DNA of 64,000 nucleotides, from the NCBI RefSeq assembly GCF_001436115.1, contig NZ_AYZQ01000001.1, positions 62,001 to 126,000 of the forward strand. The letters are read 5' to 3'. Shown here piece after piece: positions 56,017 to 64,000 of the stretch. Position 1 is the first letter of the stretch; the number at the start of each line of letters is the position of its first letter. Source of the DNA: Lacticaseibacillus brantae DSM 23927. Its GTDB lineage: Bacteria > Bacillota > Bacilli > Lactobacillales > Lactobacillaceae. Both the position numbers and the translations under genes were made by a program. Under the pieces are notes generated by a model. That model worked only from the letters and a program-made list of their open reading frames with translations. It was not told where the DNA came from and ran no database searches.

Positions 56017-56862
56017 ATGCAGACCTTTTTGACAAACTTTCTAACATGGTCGACGGTGGCAAATGTTGTCGACATTCTGTTGGTCTGGTACGTGGTATAC
56101 CGGCTCATCATGCTGGTTCGCGGCACCAAGGCAGTCCAGCTGCTCAAAGGGGTATTCGTCATTGTCGCAATTAAGATTGTGGCTTGGTACTTCCAACTGC
56201 GGACCATTTCATATATTGTCGATCAAGTCATTACCTGGATTGTACCAGTCCTAGTCATCATCTTCCAACCTGAGATTCGGCGCGGCTTGGAACATATCGG
56301 CCGGGGATCAGTCTTTTTGCGGCCGAAGAATAATGTTCATGAAGCTGAGACTAAGATGATTAACGAACTCGATAAAGCCATTCAGTATATGAGTAAACGC
56401 CGCATCGGGGCGTTGATTACGATTCAGAAGAACACAGGCCTGGAAGACTATATTGAAACCGGGATTCCCTTGGACGCTGATATCACCGGGGAATTGCTGA
56501 TTAATATCTTCATCCCGAATACACCATTACATGATGGTGCCGTCATTATTCGGGACAACCAGATTGCCGTCGCAGCGGCCTATTTACCACTTTCAGAAAG
56601 CAGCATGATTCCTAAGTCCTTAGGGACGCGGCATCGGGCCGCAGTCGGGATTAGTGAAGTTACTGATGCCGTGACCATTGTCGTTTCTGAAGAAACTGGT
56701 GGCGTGACGCTGACGAATAATAACAATTTGATGATTGATATGAGCCGAGAAGACTATTTGAAGTTTCTGACCGCTCAATTGGTTCATGAAGAAACACCAA
56801 GCGGGAGCGTTTGGCATGAATTTGTCGCCGGCTTTCGGAGTAGTAAGGGGGCCAAGAAATGA
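56017..56862 (+). CDS. cdaA: diadenylate cyclase CdaA
   Basis: Makes cyclic-di-AMP from two ATP; this messenger controls potassium and osmolyte uptake in Firmicutes. The 281-residue protein has three N-terminal membrane segments and a DAC domain with the catalytic DGAVII and GTRHRAAVG motifs. GGAGG precedes the ATG. It overlaps cdaR by four bases and is followed by glmM: the conserved cdaA-cdaR-glmM operon, in which CdaR and GlmM bind and regulate the cyclase. Confidence 0.97.
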   Translation: MQTFLTNFLTWSTVANVVDILLVWYVVYRLIMLVRGTKAVQLLKGVFVIVAIKIVAWYFQLRTISYIVDQVITWIVPVLVIIFQPEIRRGLEHIGRGSVFLRPKNNVHEAETKMINELDKAIQYMSKRRIGALITIQKNTGLEDYIETGIPLDADITGELLINIFIPNTPLHDGAVIIRDNQIAVAAAYLPLSESSMIPKSLGTRHRAAVGISEVTDAVTIVVSEETGGVTLTNNNNLMIDMSREDYLKFLTAQLVHEETPSGSVWHEFVAGFRSSKGAKK

Positions 56863-57857
56863 GTAAATTCTGGAACAGCTCGTGGTTTTACCGCTTATTG
56901 GCCTTCATTTTGACGATTGCGTTGTTCGCTTATGTCAATGTCGAAAAAATTGATAACACGCGCCAGACAGGCACCAAAAATCTGACCATTCTGGCGACAA
57001 AGAAGCAAACCGTCAGTGTCCCATTACAAATTAATGCGAATACTGATAAATACTTTATTACCGGCTATCCCCAAAAGGTTAAAGTCACCCTCGAAGGGAA
57101 CGCGTCATTGGTCACTGTTTCTGCGAACACCCAGTCTTTTCGGGTGATTGCTGATCTGACCAATCTCGGTATTGGGAAGCACACCGTTCAACTGCGTGAA
57201 GAAGGTCTCAATAAGGATTTGGCCTACAGTATTGAGCCTAAATCCATTGAAGTGAATATTCAGACTAGGGATACCAAGACCATGCCAGTCCAAGTGAAAT
57301 ACAACAAGGACGCGTTAGCTGAAGATTATGTGGCCGGCCGAGCAAAAGTGAGCTCTGACACGGTTGAGGTCACTGGTGCCCGCAGTGAAATTGATCGCAT
57401 TTATCAAGTTGTGGCAAACGTGGCGCTTAACCGCAATACCAAGAACGATGTGGAACAAGAAGCCTTGTTGCAAGCTTTAGACAGTAATGGCAATACCGTC
57501 AACGTGGTCATTGCCCCACAAACGGTTCATGTAACCTTACCTGTCAGCTTACCAAGTAAGAAAGTTGATCTGAAACTAAAGCAAAGTGGGACTGGTGAAA
57601 GTAATCGGGTCTACGTGCTGGATAGCGATACCAAGACGGTCACAATCCACGGCCCGCAAGCCGCGCTTGATAAGATTTCGAGCGTTGAAGCGGCCGTCGA
57701 TTTAACTGGCGTTCAGCGCTCGACGACTAAAACGGTTGATTTGAAGTCGCCAGCAGATGGTGTCACTGTGACCCCAGAGTCTGTCTCGGTCAATATTAGC
57801 GCCACGGCATCTGATAACACGAGTGCTTCAAATGCCAGCAGTAGCTCCAGCAAATAG
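56859..57857 (+). CDS. cdaR: CdaA regulatory protein CdaR (YbbR domains)
   Basis: A 332-residue protein with one N-terminal membrane helix (residues 10-27) and an extracellular part made of about three YbbR repeats of 80 residues (for example KVTLEGNASLV, TVEVTGARSEID, TVTIHGPQAALD). The C-terminus is a serine-rich tail. It interacts with CdaA in the membrane and modulates c-di-AMP synthesis in related species. It overlaps cdaA (ATGA). Confidence 0.94.
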   Translation: MSKFWNSSWFYRLLAFILTIALFAYVNVEKIDNTRQTGTKNLTILATKKQTVSVPLQINANTDKYFITGYPQKVKVTLEGNASLVTVSANTQSFRVIADLTNLGIGKHTVQLREEGLNKDLAYSIEPKSIEVNIQTRDTKTMPVQVKYNKDALAEDYVAGRAKVSSDTVEVTGARSEIDRIYQVVANVALNRNTKNDVEQEALLQALDSNGNTVNVVIAPQTVHVTLPVSLPSKKVDLKLKQSGTGESNRVYVLDSDTKTVTIHGPQAALDKISSVEAAVDLTGVQRSTTKTVDLKSPADGVTVTPESVSVNISATASDNTSASNASSSSSK

Positions 57858-57895
57858 GCATTTAACTAATCGGTAAAAGAAATGAGGAAAATTTC

Positions 57896-59251
57896 ATGAC
57901 AAAGTATTTTGGAACAGACGGTGTCCGCGGTATTGCCAATCAAGAATTAAGTCCAGAATTGGCGTTTCGACTTGGCCGCGCAGGTGGCTATGTTTTAACC
58001 CAGCATAAGGCTGATACCGATCACCGGCCACTAGTGCTTGTAGCGCGTGATACACGTAAATCAGGCCAGATGCTTGAAGATGCATTAATCTCAGGATTGC
58101 TATCCGTGGGGATTGAAGTCCTCTCCCTGGGTGTGATCACCACGCCGGCTGTTGCTTACCTGATTAAGGTGCAAAGTGCTGATGCTGGCATTCAAATCTC
58201 GGCCTCACATAACCCCGCCGAAGATAATGGCATCAAGTTCTTTGGCTCTGATGGTTACAAGCTGTCTGATGATACTGAAGACGAAATCGAACGTTTGCTG
58301 GATGCACCCGAAGACACTTTGCCACGGCCTTCTGCTGAAGGTCTCGGGACAGTTGACGTCTATCCAGAAGGCGCCCTCAAATATACACAATTTCTTGAAC
58401 AGACCCTCTCCGATGAACTGTCAGGTATTCGCGTGGCCATTGATGGAGCGAACGGTGCCACCAGTGGCTTAGTGAGCCGCTTGTTTGCTGATCTTGATAC
58501 TGATTTTGTGACCATGGCTACCAGCCCCGATGGCATCAACATCAATAAGGGTGTCGGGTCAACCCATCCAGAAGCGTTAGCCAAATTTGTGGTTGATGAA
58601 GAAGCGCAAGTCGGGCTCGCTTTTGATGGCGATGGTGACCGCTGTATCGCTGTCGACGAACAAGGCAATATTGTCGACGGGGATAAAATTATGTACATCC
58701 TGGGCAACTTCATGAAAGACCAAGGCCGATTGATGCAAGATACCGTGGTCACCACGGTAATGAGTAATATCGGTTTATACAAGGCGCTTGAAGCAGCTGG
58801 CATGAAGTCTGTGCAAACAGCTGTTGGGGATCGCCATGTGGTCGAAGAAATGCGTGAAAATGGTTATAACATTGGCGGGGAACAATCGGGACACGTGGTC
58901 TTGTTTGACTACCATAACACTGGGGATGGTATGTTGACGGGGATTCAATTATTGAATGTCATGAAACAGACCGGTAAGAAACTGTCCGAATTGGCAGCGC
59001 CCGTGCAGAGCTATCCACAGAAGCTGGTTAATGTGCCCGTCAGTGACAAGAATCGTTGGGAACAATACCCGGCTATCTTGCAAGCTATTGATACCGTCGA
59101 AAAGGAAATGAATGGCGACGGCCGGGTGCTGGTTCGCCCTAGTGGGACAGAGGCATTACTCCGAGTGATGGCTGAAGCCAAAACTGAGGAACTTGTGAAC
59201 CAATATGTTGATCAAATCGTTGCCGTTGTTGAAAAAGAAATGGGCAACTAA
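57896..59251 (+). CDS. glmM: phosphoglucosamine mutase
   Basis: Converts glucosamine 6-phosphate to glucosamine 1-phosphate for UDP-GlcNAc and the cell wall. The 451-residue protein has [12 protein letters not shown] with phosphoserine S104, the metal loop DGDGDR and the phosphate loop [12 protein letters not shown]. The length is that of GlmM, shorter than the PgcA at 5586. GAGGAAA precedes the ATG. It is third in cdaA-cdaR-glmM, and glmS, which makes its substrate, follows after a terminator. Confidence 0.97.
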   Translation: MTKYFGTDGVRGIANQELSPELAFRLGRAGGYVLTQHKADTDHRPLVLVARDTRKSGQMLEDALISGLLSVGIEVLSLGVITTPAVAYLIKVQSADAGIQISASHNPAEDNGIKFFGSDGYKLSDDTEDEIERLLDAPEDTLPRPSAEGLGTVDVYPEGALKYTQFLEQTLSDELSGIRVAIDGANGATSGLVSRLFADLDTDFVTMATSPDGININKGVGSTHPEALAKFVVDEEAQVGLAFDGDGDRCIAVDEQGNIVDGDKIMYILGNFMKDQGRLMQDTVVTTVMSNIGLYKALEAAGMKSVQTAVGDRHVVEEMRENGYNIGGEQSGHVVLFDYHNTGDGMLTGIQLLNVMKQTGKKLSELAAPVQSYPQKLVNVPVSDKNRWEQYPAILQAIDTVEKEMNGDGRVLVRPSGTEALLRVMAEAKTEELVNQYVDQIVAVVEKEMGN

Positions 59252-59270
59252 TCAAAAACATAACTCCGAC

Positions 59271-59313
59271 AAAAAACGATTGATCTGCGTAAAAGCAGGT
59301 CAATCGTTTTTTT
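59271..59313 (+). terminator. terminator after glmM
   Basis: AACGATTGA-CTGC pairs with GCAG-TCAATCGTT around GTAAAA, flanked by A and T runs. Confidence 0.9.
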
Positions 59314-59347
59314 AGTCTATACCATTTAATTAAATCGACCTATACCA
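59313..59347. promoter_or_regulatory. two NagR/dre-like boxes upstream of glmS
   Basis: TAGTCTATACCA (59313-59324) and CGACCTATACCA (59336-59347) match 11 and 9 of 12 positions of TGGTCTATACCA, the GntR-type NagR (DasR/YvoA) operator. They are spaced 23 bases apart, about two helix turns, and lie just before the promoter. Confidence 0.6.
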
Positions 59348-59362
59348 CTTTATAACAAATGC

Positions 59363-59391
59363 TTGACAGTCTTTAAAATACTCGATATATT
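59363..59391 (+). promoter_or_regulatory. glmS promoter
   Basis: Perfect TTGACA and TATATT are separated by 17 bases. The leader of about 60 bases is too short for a glmS ribozyme. Confidence 0.85.
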
Positions 59392-59458
59392 TGTCCTTGT
59401 CATCGCGTACCAATTAAAAAAGTGATAAGAACCAATATGAAGAAAAGAGGCTGTTAGT

Positions 59459-61270
59459 ATGTGTGGAATTGTTGGCGTTATCGGTAAAAAGAACACCACT
59501 GAAATTTTGATGCAAGGTTTAGAGAAGCTCGAGTATCGTGGTTATGATTCGGCGGGCATTTATGTCAACGACCAGGCTGGCCACGATTACTTGGTGAAGC
59601 GTGTTGGCCGGATTAAAAATCTTGAAGCAGCAGTGGATGATTCCATTCAAGGGACGCTTGGTATCGGGCACACGCGTTGGGCAACCAATGGGAAGCCATC
59701 AGTGGCCAACTCACATCCACACATTTCTAACGATGAACGATTCTACCTCGTGCATAACGGGGTCATCACCAATGCGAATGAATTGAAGCGCCAATACCTT
59801 TTGGATATCGAATTTGCCAGTGAAACTGATACCGAAGTGGTTGTGCAATTAATCGCCTTGTTCGCTCGGGAAGGCTTAAGCGCCAAAGAAGCCTTCCGGA
59901 AAGCCTTAACAATGGTTGACGGCTCCTACGCTTTCTCCTTGGTGGATCGCCTGACCCCAGACACGTTGTTTGTGGCCAAGAACAAGAGCCCACTGTTGAT
60001 TGGTAAAGGTGACGGCTTCAATGTCGTGGCGTCTGATGCTTTGGCCATGTTATCAGAAACGGATCAATTCGTTGAAATGAAAGACGAAGAAATTGTTGCC
60101 TTAACTCAGGACGGCATTGCGATTGAAACGCTCGACGGGACCCCAGTTCACCGCGAGGCCTTTACTGTGAAAATGGAAGAGGGCGATGCCTCCAAGGGCA
60201 CGTACCCATTCTATATGCTCAAAGAAATCGACGAACAACCGATTGTGATGCGGCGTTTGGTGAAAAAGTATACCAACGACCGTGGCGAAGTTGAGTTGCC
60301 AAAGCCATTGCTTGCAGCCCTCAAGGCAGCTGACCGTTTATATATTGTTGCCGCTGGGACCAGTTATCATGCTGGGCTTGTTGGTAAAGGGCTTTTTGAG
60401 AAGTTGGCTGGCGTGCCAACGGAAGTACATTTGGCGTCTGAATTTGGTTACAACCAACCACTCTTATCGGAGAAACCATTGTTTATTTTCTTGACTCAAA
60501 GTGGGGAAACGGCTGATATTCGCCAGGTCTTGGTCAAGGTGAAGGCCCAAGGCTATCCAACCTTGACGATTACTAATGTCCTGAGTTCCACCCTGGCTCG
60601 GGAAGCTGATTATCAACTCGGGTTGTATGCTGGCCCTGAAATCGCAGTGGCCTCAACCAAGGCTTATACCGCCCAAGTCGCCGTTGAAGCACTCATCGCG
60701 CAAGGCTTAGGCGAAGCCAAGAATCATCGCGAAGCTGAAGCCTTTGACGTCGTGCACCAATTAGGGTTAGCTGCAGCTGGTCAACAAGCGCTCATCGACC
60801 AAAAAGACGCCATTCACGACTGGGCGACTGATTTATTTAGTCAATCCCGTAATGCCTTCTTTATCGGGCGGGGCACAGACTATGACGTGAGTCTTGAAGC
60901 GGCCCTCAAGCTGAAGGAAATCTCTTATGTGCAGGCAGAGGGGTTTGCCGCAGGGGAATTGAAGCACGGCACCATTGCCTTGATTGAGCAAGACACCCCA
61001 GTTGTGGCCTTCATCTCTGATCCAAAGACCGCCGCTCACACCCGCAGTAACGCTGATGAAATTGCAGCCCGTGGCGCCAAAGTCTTACGCATCGCGACTG
61101 AGAGCCAATCCAGTGAAGAAGATCAATTAGTGGTGGACGATATCGATCCAATGTTAGCGCCTCTACTGATGATTATTCCTGGCCAATTGTTGGCTTACTT
61201 CACAAGTTTTGATCGTGGTTACGATGTCGACCGCCCACGGAATCTGGCTAAGTCAGTGACAGTGGAATAG
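59459..61270 (+). CDS. glmS: glutamine-fructose-6-phosphate aminotransferase (isomerising)
   Basis: Makes glucosamine 6-phosphate from fructose 6-phosphate and glutamine, the entry to amino-sugar synthesis. The 603-residue protein starts MCGIVGVIG, with C2 as the glutaminase nucleophile after Met removal. HTRWATNG and the HNGVITN loop follow, then two SIS domains (TQSGETADIRQ, STKAYTAQ) and the C-terminal RPRNLAKSVTVE. It is a single-gene unit with a strong promoter and NagR-like boxes; no ribozyme is seen. Confidence 0.98.
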   Translation: MCGIVGVIGKKNTTEILMQGLEKLEYRGYDSAGIYVNDQAGHDYLVKRVGRIKNLEAAVDDSIQGTLGIGHTRWATNGKPSVANSHPHISNDERFYLVHNGVITNANELKRQYLLDIEFASETDTEVVVQLIALFAREGLSAKEAFRKALTMVDGSYAFSLVDRLTPDTLFVAKNKSPLLIGKGDGFNVVASDALAMLSETDQFVEMKDEEIVALTQDGIAIETLDGTPVHREAFTVKMEEGDASKGTYPFYMLKEIDEQPIVMRRLVKKYTNDRGEVELPKPLLAALKAADRLYIVAAGTSYHAGLVGKGLFEKLAGVPTEVHLASEFGYNQPLLSEKPLFIFLTQSGETADIRQVLVKVKAQGYPTLTITNVLSSTLAREADYQLGLYAGPEIAVASTKAYTAQVAVEALIAQGLGEAKNHREAEAFDVVHQLGLAAAGQQALIDQKDAIHDWATDLFSQSRNAFFIGRGTDYDVSLEAALKLKEISYVQAEGFAAGELKHGTIALIEQDTPVVAFISDPKTAAHTRSNADEIAARGAKVLRIATESQSSEEDQLVVDDIDPMLAPLLMIIPGQLLAYFTSFDRGYDVDRPRNLAKSVTVE

Positions 61271-61275
61271 AATTG

Positions 61276-61303
61276 AAAAAGCGCAGTCTCGGCTGCGCTT
61301 TTT
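61276..61303 (+). terminator. terminator after glmS
   Basis: AAAAAGCGCAG and CTGCGCTTTTT pair around TCTCGG. Confidence 0.88.
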
Positions 61304-61361
61304 GTGTGGCCATTGACAGTCAGCGAACGGCCGCCTAAGCTGGGGAAAACGGAGGGCGATT

Positions 61362-61826
61362 ATGAACAGAGCCATAATGTTAGCGACGATGCTCCAGTAT
61401 TGTTGGCAGGGATTTTTTGTCCTAATTATCGGGGCTACTGGTCTTGAAATATATGCCTTAGGTTTGGTGAGCGGTCGGTTAGGCAATATGCCGCGGCACA
61501 AGGTTTCTAAGGTGAATTACGCGGTGATTATCCTGATTGTGGCAGGCTATCTAATCGATATTGTGGCCGAACACCAGTGGCCGCCATCATTGCGCTGGGA
61601 ACTTGTCGGTCTCGTCACGCTGGCCGTTGGTTTTGTCGGTATGGGGATTCTTCTTGGGATTGCCTTAGCCAAAAGAAAGTCGATTCGCGGCGTATCGCTG
61701 AACAACCGGGAAATACGGTTGATCACCATCTGCCGCTGGTTGTGGATTGCGGCTTTGATTTTGGGATTGGCGGCCTTATCAATTCAGGTTATTTTCATTG
61801 TTCAGTTTCTGCTGAGCCGCGGTTAA
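61362..61826 (+). CDS. four-segment membrane protein of unknown function
   Basis: A 154-residue protein with hydrophobic segments at about 10-32, 50-66, 80-102 and 124-148, separated by basic loops. GGAGGGCG lies before the ATG and a strong terminator follows, so it is a real monocistronic gene. I recognise no family and no catalytic motif. It marks the start of a less conserved stretch after glmS. Confidence 0.75.
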   Translation: MNRAIMLATMLQYCWQGFFVLIIGATGLEIYALGLVSGRLGNMPRHKVSKVNYAVIILIVAGYLIDIVAEHQWPPSLRWELVGLVTLAVGFVGMGILLGIALAKRKSIRGVSLNNREIRLITICRWLWIAALILGLAALSIQVIFIVQFLLSRG

Positions 61827-61831
61827 ACGCC

Positions 61832-61869
61832 AAAACACCGCAACGGCTGATTGCCATTGCGGTGTTTTT
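61832..61869 (+). terminator. terminator after the membrane protein gene
   Basis: AAAACACCGCAA and TTGCGGTGTTTT pair, with an inner GGC/GCC, then TTTTT. Confidence 0.88.
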
Positions 61870-61922
61870 ATGTGACGAGTATTGTTTTCTGGCGACAAGC
61901 GGTACAATTTATGAATGCACAA

Positions 61923-61996
61923 TGCACCCTATCGGAATCGAACCGATGACCTACCGCTTAGGAGGCGGTCGCTCTATCCAGCTGAGCTAAGGATGC
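61923..61996 (-). tRNA. tRNA-Arg (anticodon CCU)
   Basis: On the minus strand the acceptor arms GCATCCT and AGGGTGC pair with one G-T pair. The D arm is AGCTCAGCTGGATAGAGC. The anticodon stem ACCGC/GCGGT holds the loop CTCCTAA (anticodon CCT). The T arm is ATCGG-TTCGATT-CCGAT and the discriminator is A. CCA is not encoded. It reads the rare codon AGG. Confidence 0.95.
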
Positions 61997-62061
61997 AAAC
62001 TAGTATATATTTTGACTGAAGAGACTGGGCATGTCAAACGGATTACGAAAGGAACACACTT

Positions 62062-62729
62062 ATGTGGGATTTATTATGGCGGACGCTTGGCCAAACATTG
62101 GTTATCTTTATTGTCGGTGTTGCCACTTTGAAATGGCTAAACGACGCAACGGTGCAATTGGCGGTCAATCGCACGGGGCGGAGTAATCACCAAATTTGGT
62201 GGATGCAGCCGGGAATTTTTATCCATGAACTCTGGCACGCCAGCGTGGCGATGATTTTTGGCATTCGCGTTAAAGGTTTGTCAATGCGTGCAGATGAAGC
62301 TGCCGGTAGCGCCGCGCATGTGACCTTGAACTTCAAACCTCACAGCATTTGGCAACAGACAGGGATGTTTCTATCTGCCACGGCACCAGTGTGGGGGAAC
62401 GCGCTGGTAATGAGCCGGTTGACGCAGCGGGCTTTTTTGCCAACGGGCTTCAGATTGTTTTTGATTGGCCATGGGTGGCGGCCGCGCTGATTGTGGGAAT
62501 GGTGATTGTGTTTGGGATTAGCCCCTCGCGGCAAGACCTGACCAATGCACTCCATGGTTTTCCTTTTTTTCTGGGCCTGTTAATCATCGTTTGGCTTGTG
62601 GCTTGGCTGGTGACCCCAGATTTACTATGGTGGCTCAATTTCAATCGCAGTCTTGCAATGACATTTGGTCTGTTATTGGGGTATAGCATCATTATTCAAG
62701 GCGGCTTGCGACTGGTTTTAAGAAGATGA
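62062..62729 (+). pseudogene. frameshifted membrane metalloprotease-like gene (HELWH motif)
   Basis: Two overlapping frames form one protein of about 222 residues. The first frame (62062-62490) has a membrane helix, then FIHELWHASVAMIFGIRVKG with the HExxH-type zinc motif at 55-59, like M50-type site-2 proteases. The second frame (open from before 62349 to 62729) supplies three more membrane segments. The switch lies at the T6 run 62433-62438, where one missing T, or a -1 slip on T-TTT-TTG, restores the frame. The break may be a real mutation, an assembly error or programmed slippage. The M50 assignment rests on the zinc motif and membrane topology only. Confidence 0.7.
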
Positions 62730-62744
62730 GAAATTGGAAGATAG

Positions 62745-62783
62745 AAAAAATCTCTGAGAGAAATTACGTCTCAGAGATTTTTT
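62745..62783. terminator. terminator after the metalloprotease-like gene
   Basis: A 15-bp perfect stem, AAAAAATCTCTGAGA with its complement, symmetrical in both directions. Confidence 0.92.
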
Positions 62784-62807
62784 GATTTTTGAAGTCTTGG
62801 GGAATTG

Positions 62808-63085
62808 CTAGGCGGTTTCTAGTGGATGCTTGTCCAAGTATCGCAGGAGTTTTTTACTTTTGTGGGTCGGCGTTTTGTAATTTGATGTAGGAGTTGCAAT
62901 TCTTTTTCTTGAGGTAAGGAACTTGTTTCTTTTGCTTTAACTAACAAAGCCGCTACGGGAGCCTCATCTTTAATGGACCAAATAAATCGCCTTGAGTTTG
63001 CAAAATATATCGAGTTGGGCGCTTCGATGTTTTTAACCGCTGGTTCGAGGTGGCGAGGTCCGTGAAAACCTGTTAGTCGGCAACC
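62808..63085 (-). pseudogene. headless, frameshifted reading-frame remnant
   Basis: The minus strand is open from 63085 but has no start codon. It reads protein-like sequence (HLEPAVKNIEAPNSIYFANS, RRFIWSIKDEAPVAALLVKA). At the A6 run (complement of 62851-62856) a -1 shift on A-AAA-AAC continues into KKLLRYLDKHPLETA and a stop at 62808; unshifted reading ends after 13 odd residues. I do not recognise the family. The lack of a start and the frameshift indicate a decayed gene, or the detached tail of a longer protein. Confidence 0.4.
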
Positions 63086-64000
63086 TCAATCAGTGGATCA
63101 TCGGGTAACACCTCATCCAGTACGGCGGCCACTGGCGCGTCTTGTCGGCCGACTTCAACAATCGGGACACCGGCACGCTCATCGGTAATCATAAATTTCA
63201 CGCCGTTAACGATGTGGAAATTGATCACGGCAGCAAACATGCCTTTGTTAAGGTGTTTCAAGTAGTGACGCTGGAGCATCACATTGGTTAATAACTGCCG
63301 CAGCGCCCGATGTTTGCGGCTGCTATAGTGCATGGATTCCGGCTTCTCGGTTAGAAATCCACAATGATAAAGATAACGGTTCAAGTGATTAAAAAGGGTG
63401 ATGGTCGCTTTGGTGCTCGCGGTTCGATAGAAAGTAATTAACGTATCGATAACGAGAGCAACCACTTGATTAATGAGCTGTGTTTGAGTGGACGCACGAT
63501 CAAAACGCACCATCCCATACCGCAAAATATCTAATAAGGATTGTAGTTCAGTTTCAGTAAAAAAGGCTTTTAAATTAGCGGTGAAGGGGTAATGCCAGTC
63601 CGGAATCGAATAACTAATGGTGCGACCAACGCAGATGGTGCCGGGGACTTGATAGAAAAGATCCGTGAAGTCTCGGTTGAATCGCAGATTGGTAATGTGC
63701 ATTTCTGGCATGGTGGTTTCCGACTGCAAGGCATTGGTTTGCGCAAGTGCGTGCCATTCCTGTGTTGAGAAACGTTTAGGAGCAGCGTGCCGCAACTGCC
63801 GTAACTGTACAGGTACGGTGTTAATGGTCAACCCAGCCGTGAAAGGGTGATCCAATAGCTGGACGGCTTGAACTAACTGGCCGCCAAGTGAATGCCCAAC
63901 ACCGTAGAGTGCGGCCGGCACATTGTCTTGTTTCAGTTGGGCCAGCGTATATTGTGCGAAACGGCGGGCATAGGGCAACTGGTCTTCGCGATTATCCTGA
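63073..64000 (-). CDS. lipase-like alpha/beta hydrolase (Mbeg1/DUF2974-like), N-terminus beyond the window
   Basis: The frame is open to the right edge, so the start lies outside; about 308 residues are visible. YGVGHSLGGQLVQA is a nucleophile elbow (GHSLG) as in class 3 lipases and Mbeg1-like proteins. The preceding YARRFAQYTLAQL helix also fits. No signal peptide can be judged because the N-terminus is missing. Codon use is like the rest of the genome. The C-terminal 170 residues have no recognised motif. Confidence 0.75.
   Translation of the reverse strand, partial: QDNREDQLPYARRFAQYTLAQLKQDNVPAALYGVGHSLGGQLVQAVQLLDHPFTAGLTINTVPVQLRQLRHAAPKRFSTQEWHALAQTNALQSETTMPEMHITNLRFNRDFTDLFYQVPGTICVGRTISYSIPDWHYPFTANLKAFFTETELQSLLDILRYGMVRFDRASTQTQLINQVVALVIDTLITFYRTASTKATITLFNHLNRYLYHCGFLTEKPESMHYSSRKHRALRQLLTNVMLQRHYLKHLNKGMFAAVINFHIVNGVKFMITDERAGVPIVEVGRQDAPVAAVLDEVLPDDPLIEVAD

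Noticed and set aside
59392-59458. glmS ribozyme in the leader
   Set aside because: Only about 60 bases lie between the predicted start site and the ATG, and no ribozyme core is visible.

Overview
This window reads as chromosome from a Gram-positive lactic acid bacterium of the family Lactobacillaceae. The evidence is the conserved order hprK-lgt-gpsA-trxB-pgm-uvrBA-rapZ-yvcK-whiA-clpP-cggR-gap-pgk-tpiA-eno-secG-rnr-smpB, strong AGGAGG ribosome binding sites, and a moderate G+C content. HprK, which starts MADSVTV, resembles the Lacticaseibacillus casei protein as I remember it. The species cannot be fixed from the sequence alone. Most of the window is ordinary core genome.

Layout. 1-1245: end of a YvlB/YvlC/YvlD-like envelope cluster. 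1434-8088: HPr kinase, lipoprotein and phospholipid synthesis, thioredoxin reductase, phosphoglucomutase and an HD protein. 8089-13132: uvrB-uvrA behind a LexA-type box. 13258-17314: HdeD-like protein, rapZ-yvcK-whiA and an OhrR-like regulator. 17387-19011: tRNA-Ser(UGA), then tRNA-Arg(CCG), whose 3' end is repeated 1.37 kb downstream and brackets a single-gene mini-island. 19079-25750: clpP with CtsR and CIRCE sites, then the cggR glycolytic cluster. 25808-31198: ClC transporter, secG, esterase, rnr, smpB. 31241-34891: an EAL protein, an NADH oxidase and a GGDEF protein (cyclic-di-GMP enzymes). 35098-40532: an RNase J-like MBL protein and a Ugp-type ABC transporter, all on the minus strand. 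40976-48587: acetyltransferase, HAD phosphatase, ung, arsC, pta, tsaE, exoA and murB. 48609-55926: Na+/H+ antiporter, a cupin regulator with potABCD, and a DUF1361 protein. 56017-61270: cdaA-cdaR-glmM and glmS, linking c-di-AMP with amino-sugar synthesis. 61362-64000: a less conserved tail with a minus-strand tRNA-Arg(CCU), two frameshifted genes and a hydrolase cut by the window edge.

Functional themes. Carbon flow control is visible at several levels: HprK, YvcK, CggR, RapZ, a cre-like site before pgm, and NagR-like boxes before glmS. Cell-envelope supply comes from lgt, gpsA, glmM, glmS and murB. DNA repair genes are uvrBA, ung and exoA. Both cyclic dinucleotide systems are represented.

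The points most worth a second look are the tRNA-Arg mini-island with an orphan UDG-like gene, a two-module intergenic repeat (34899-34998 and 41905-42094), the double heat-shock operator of clpP, the hairpin between the SOS promoter and uvrB, and two neighbouring genes broken at six-base homopolymers that are also canonical -1 slippery heptamers.
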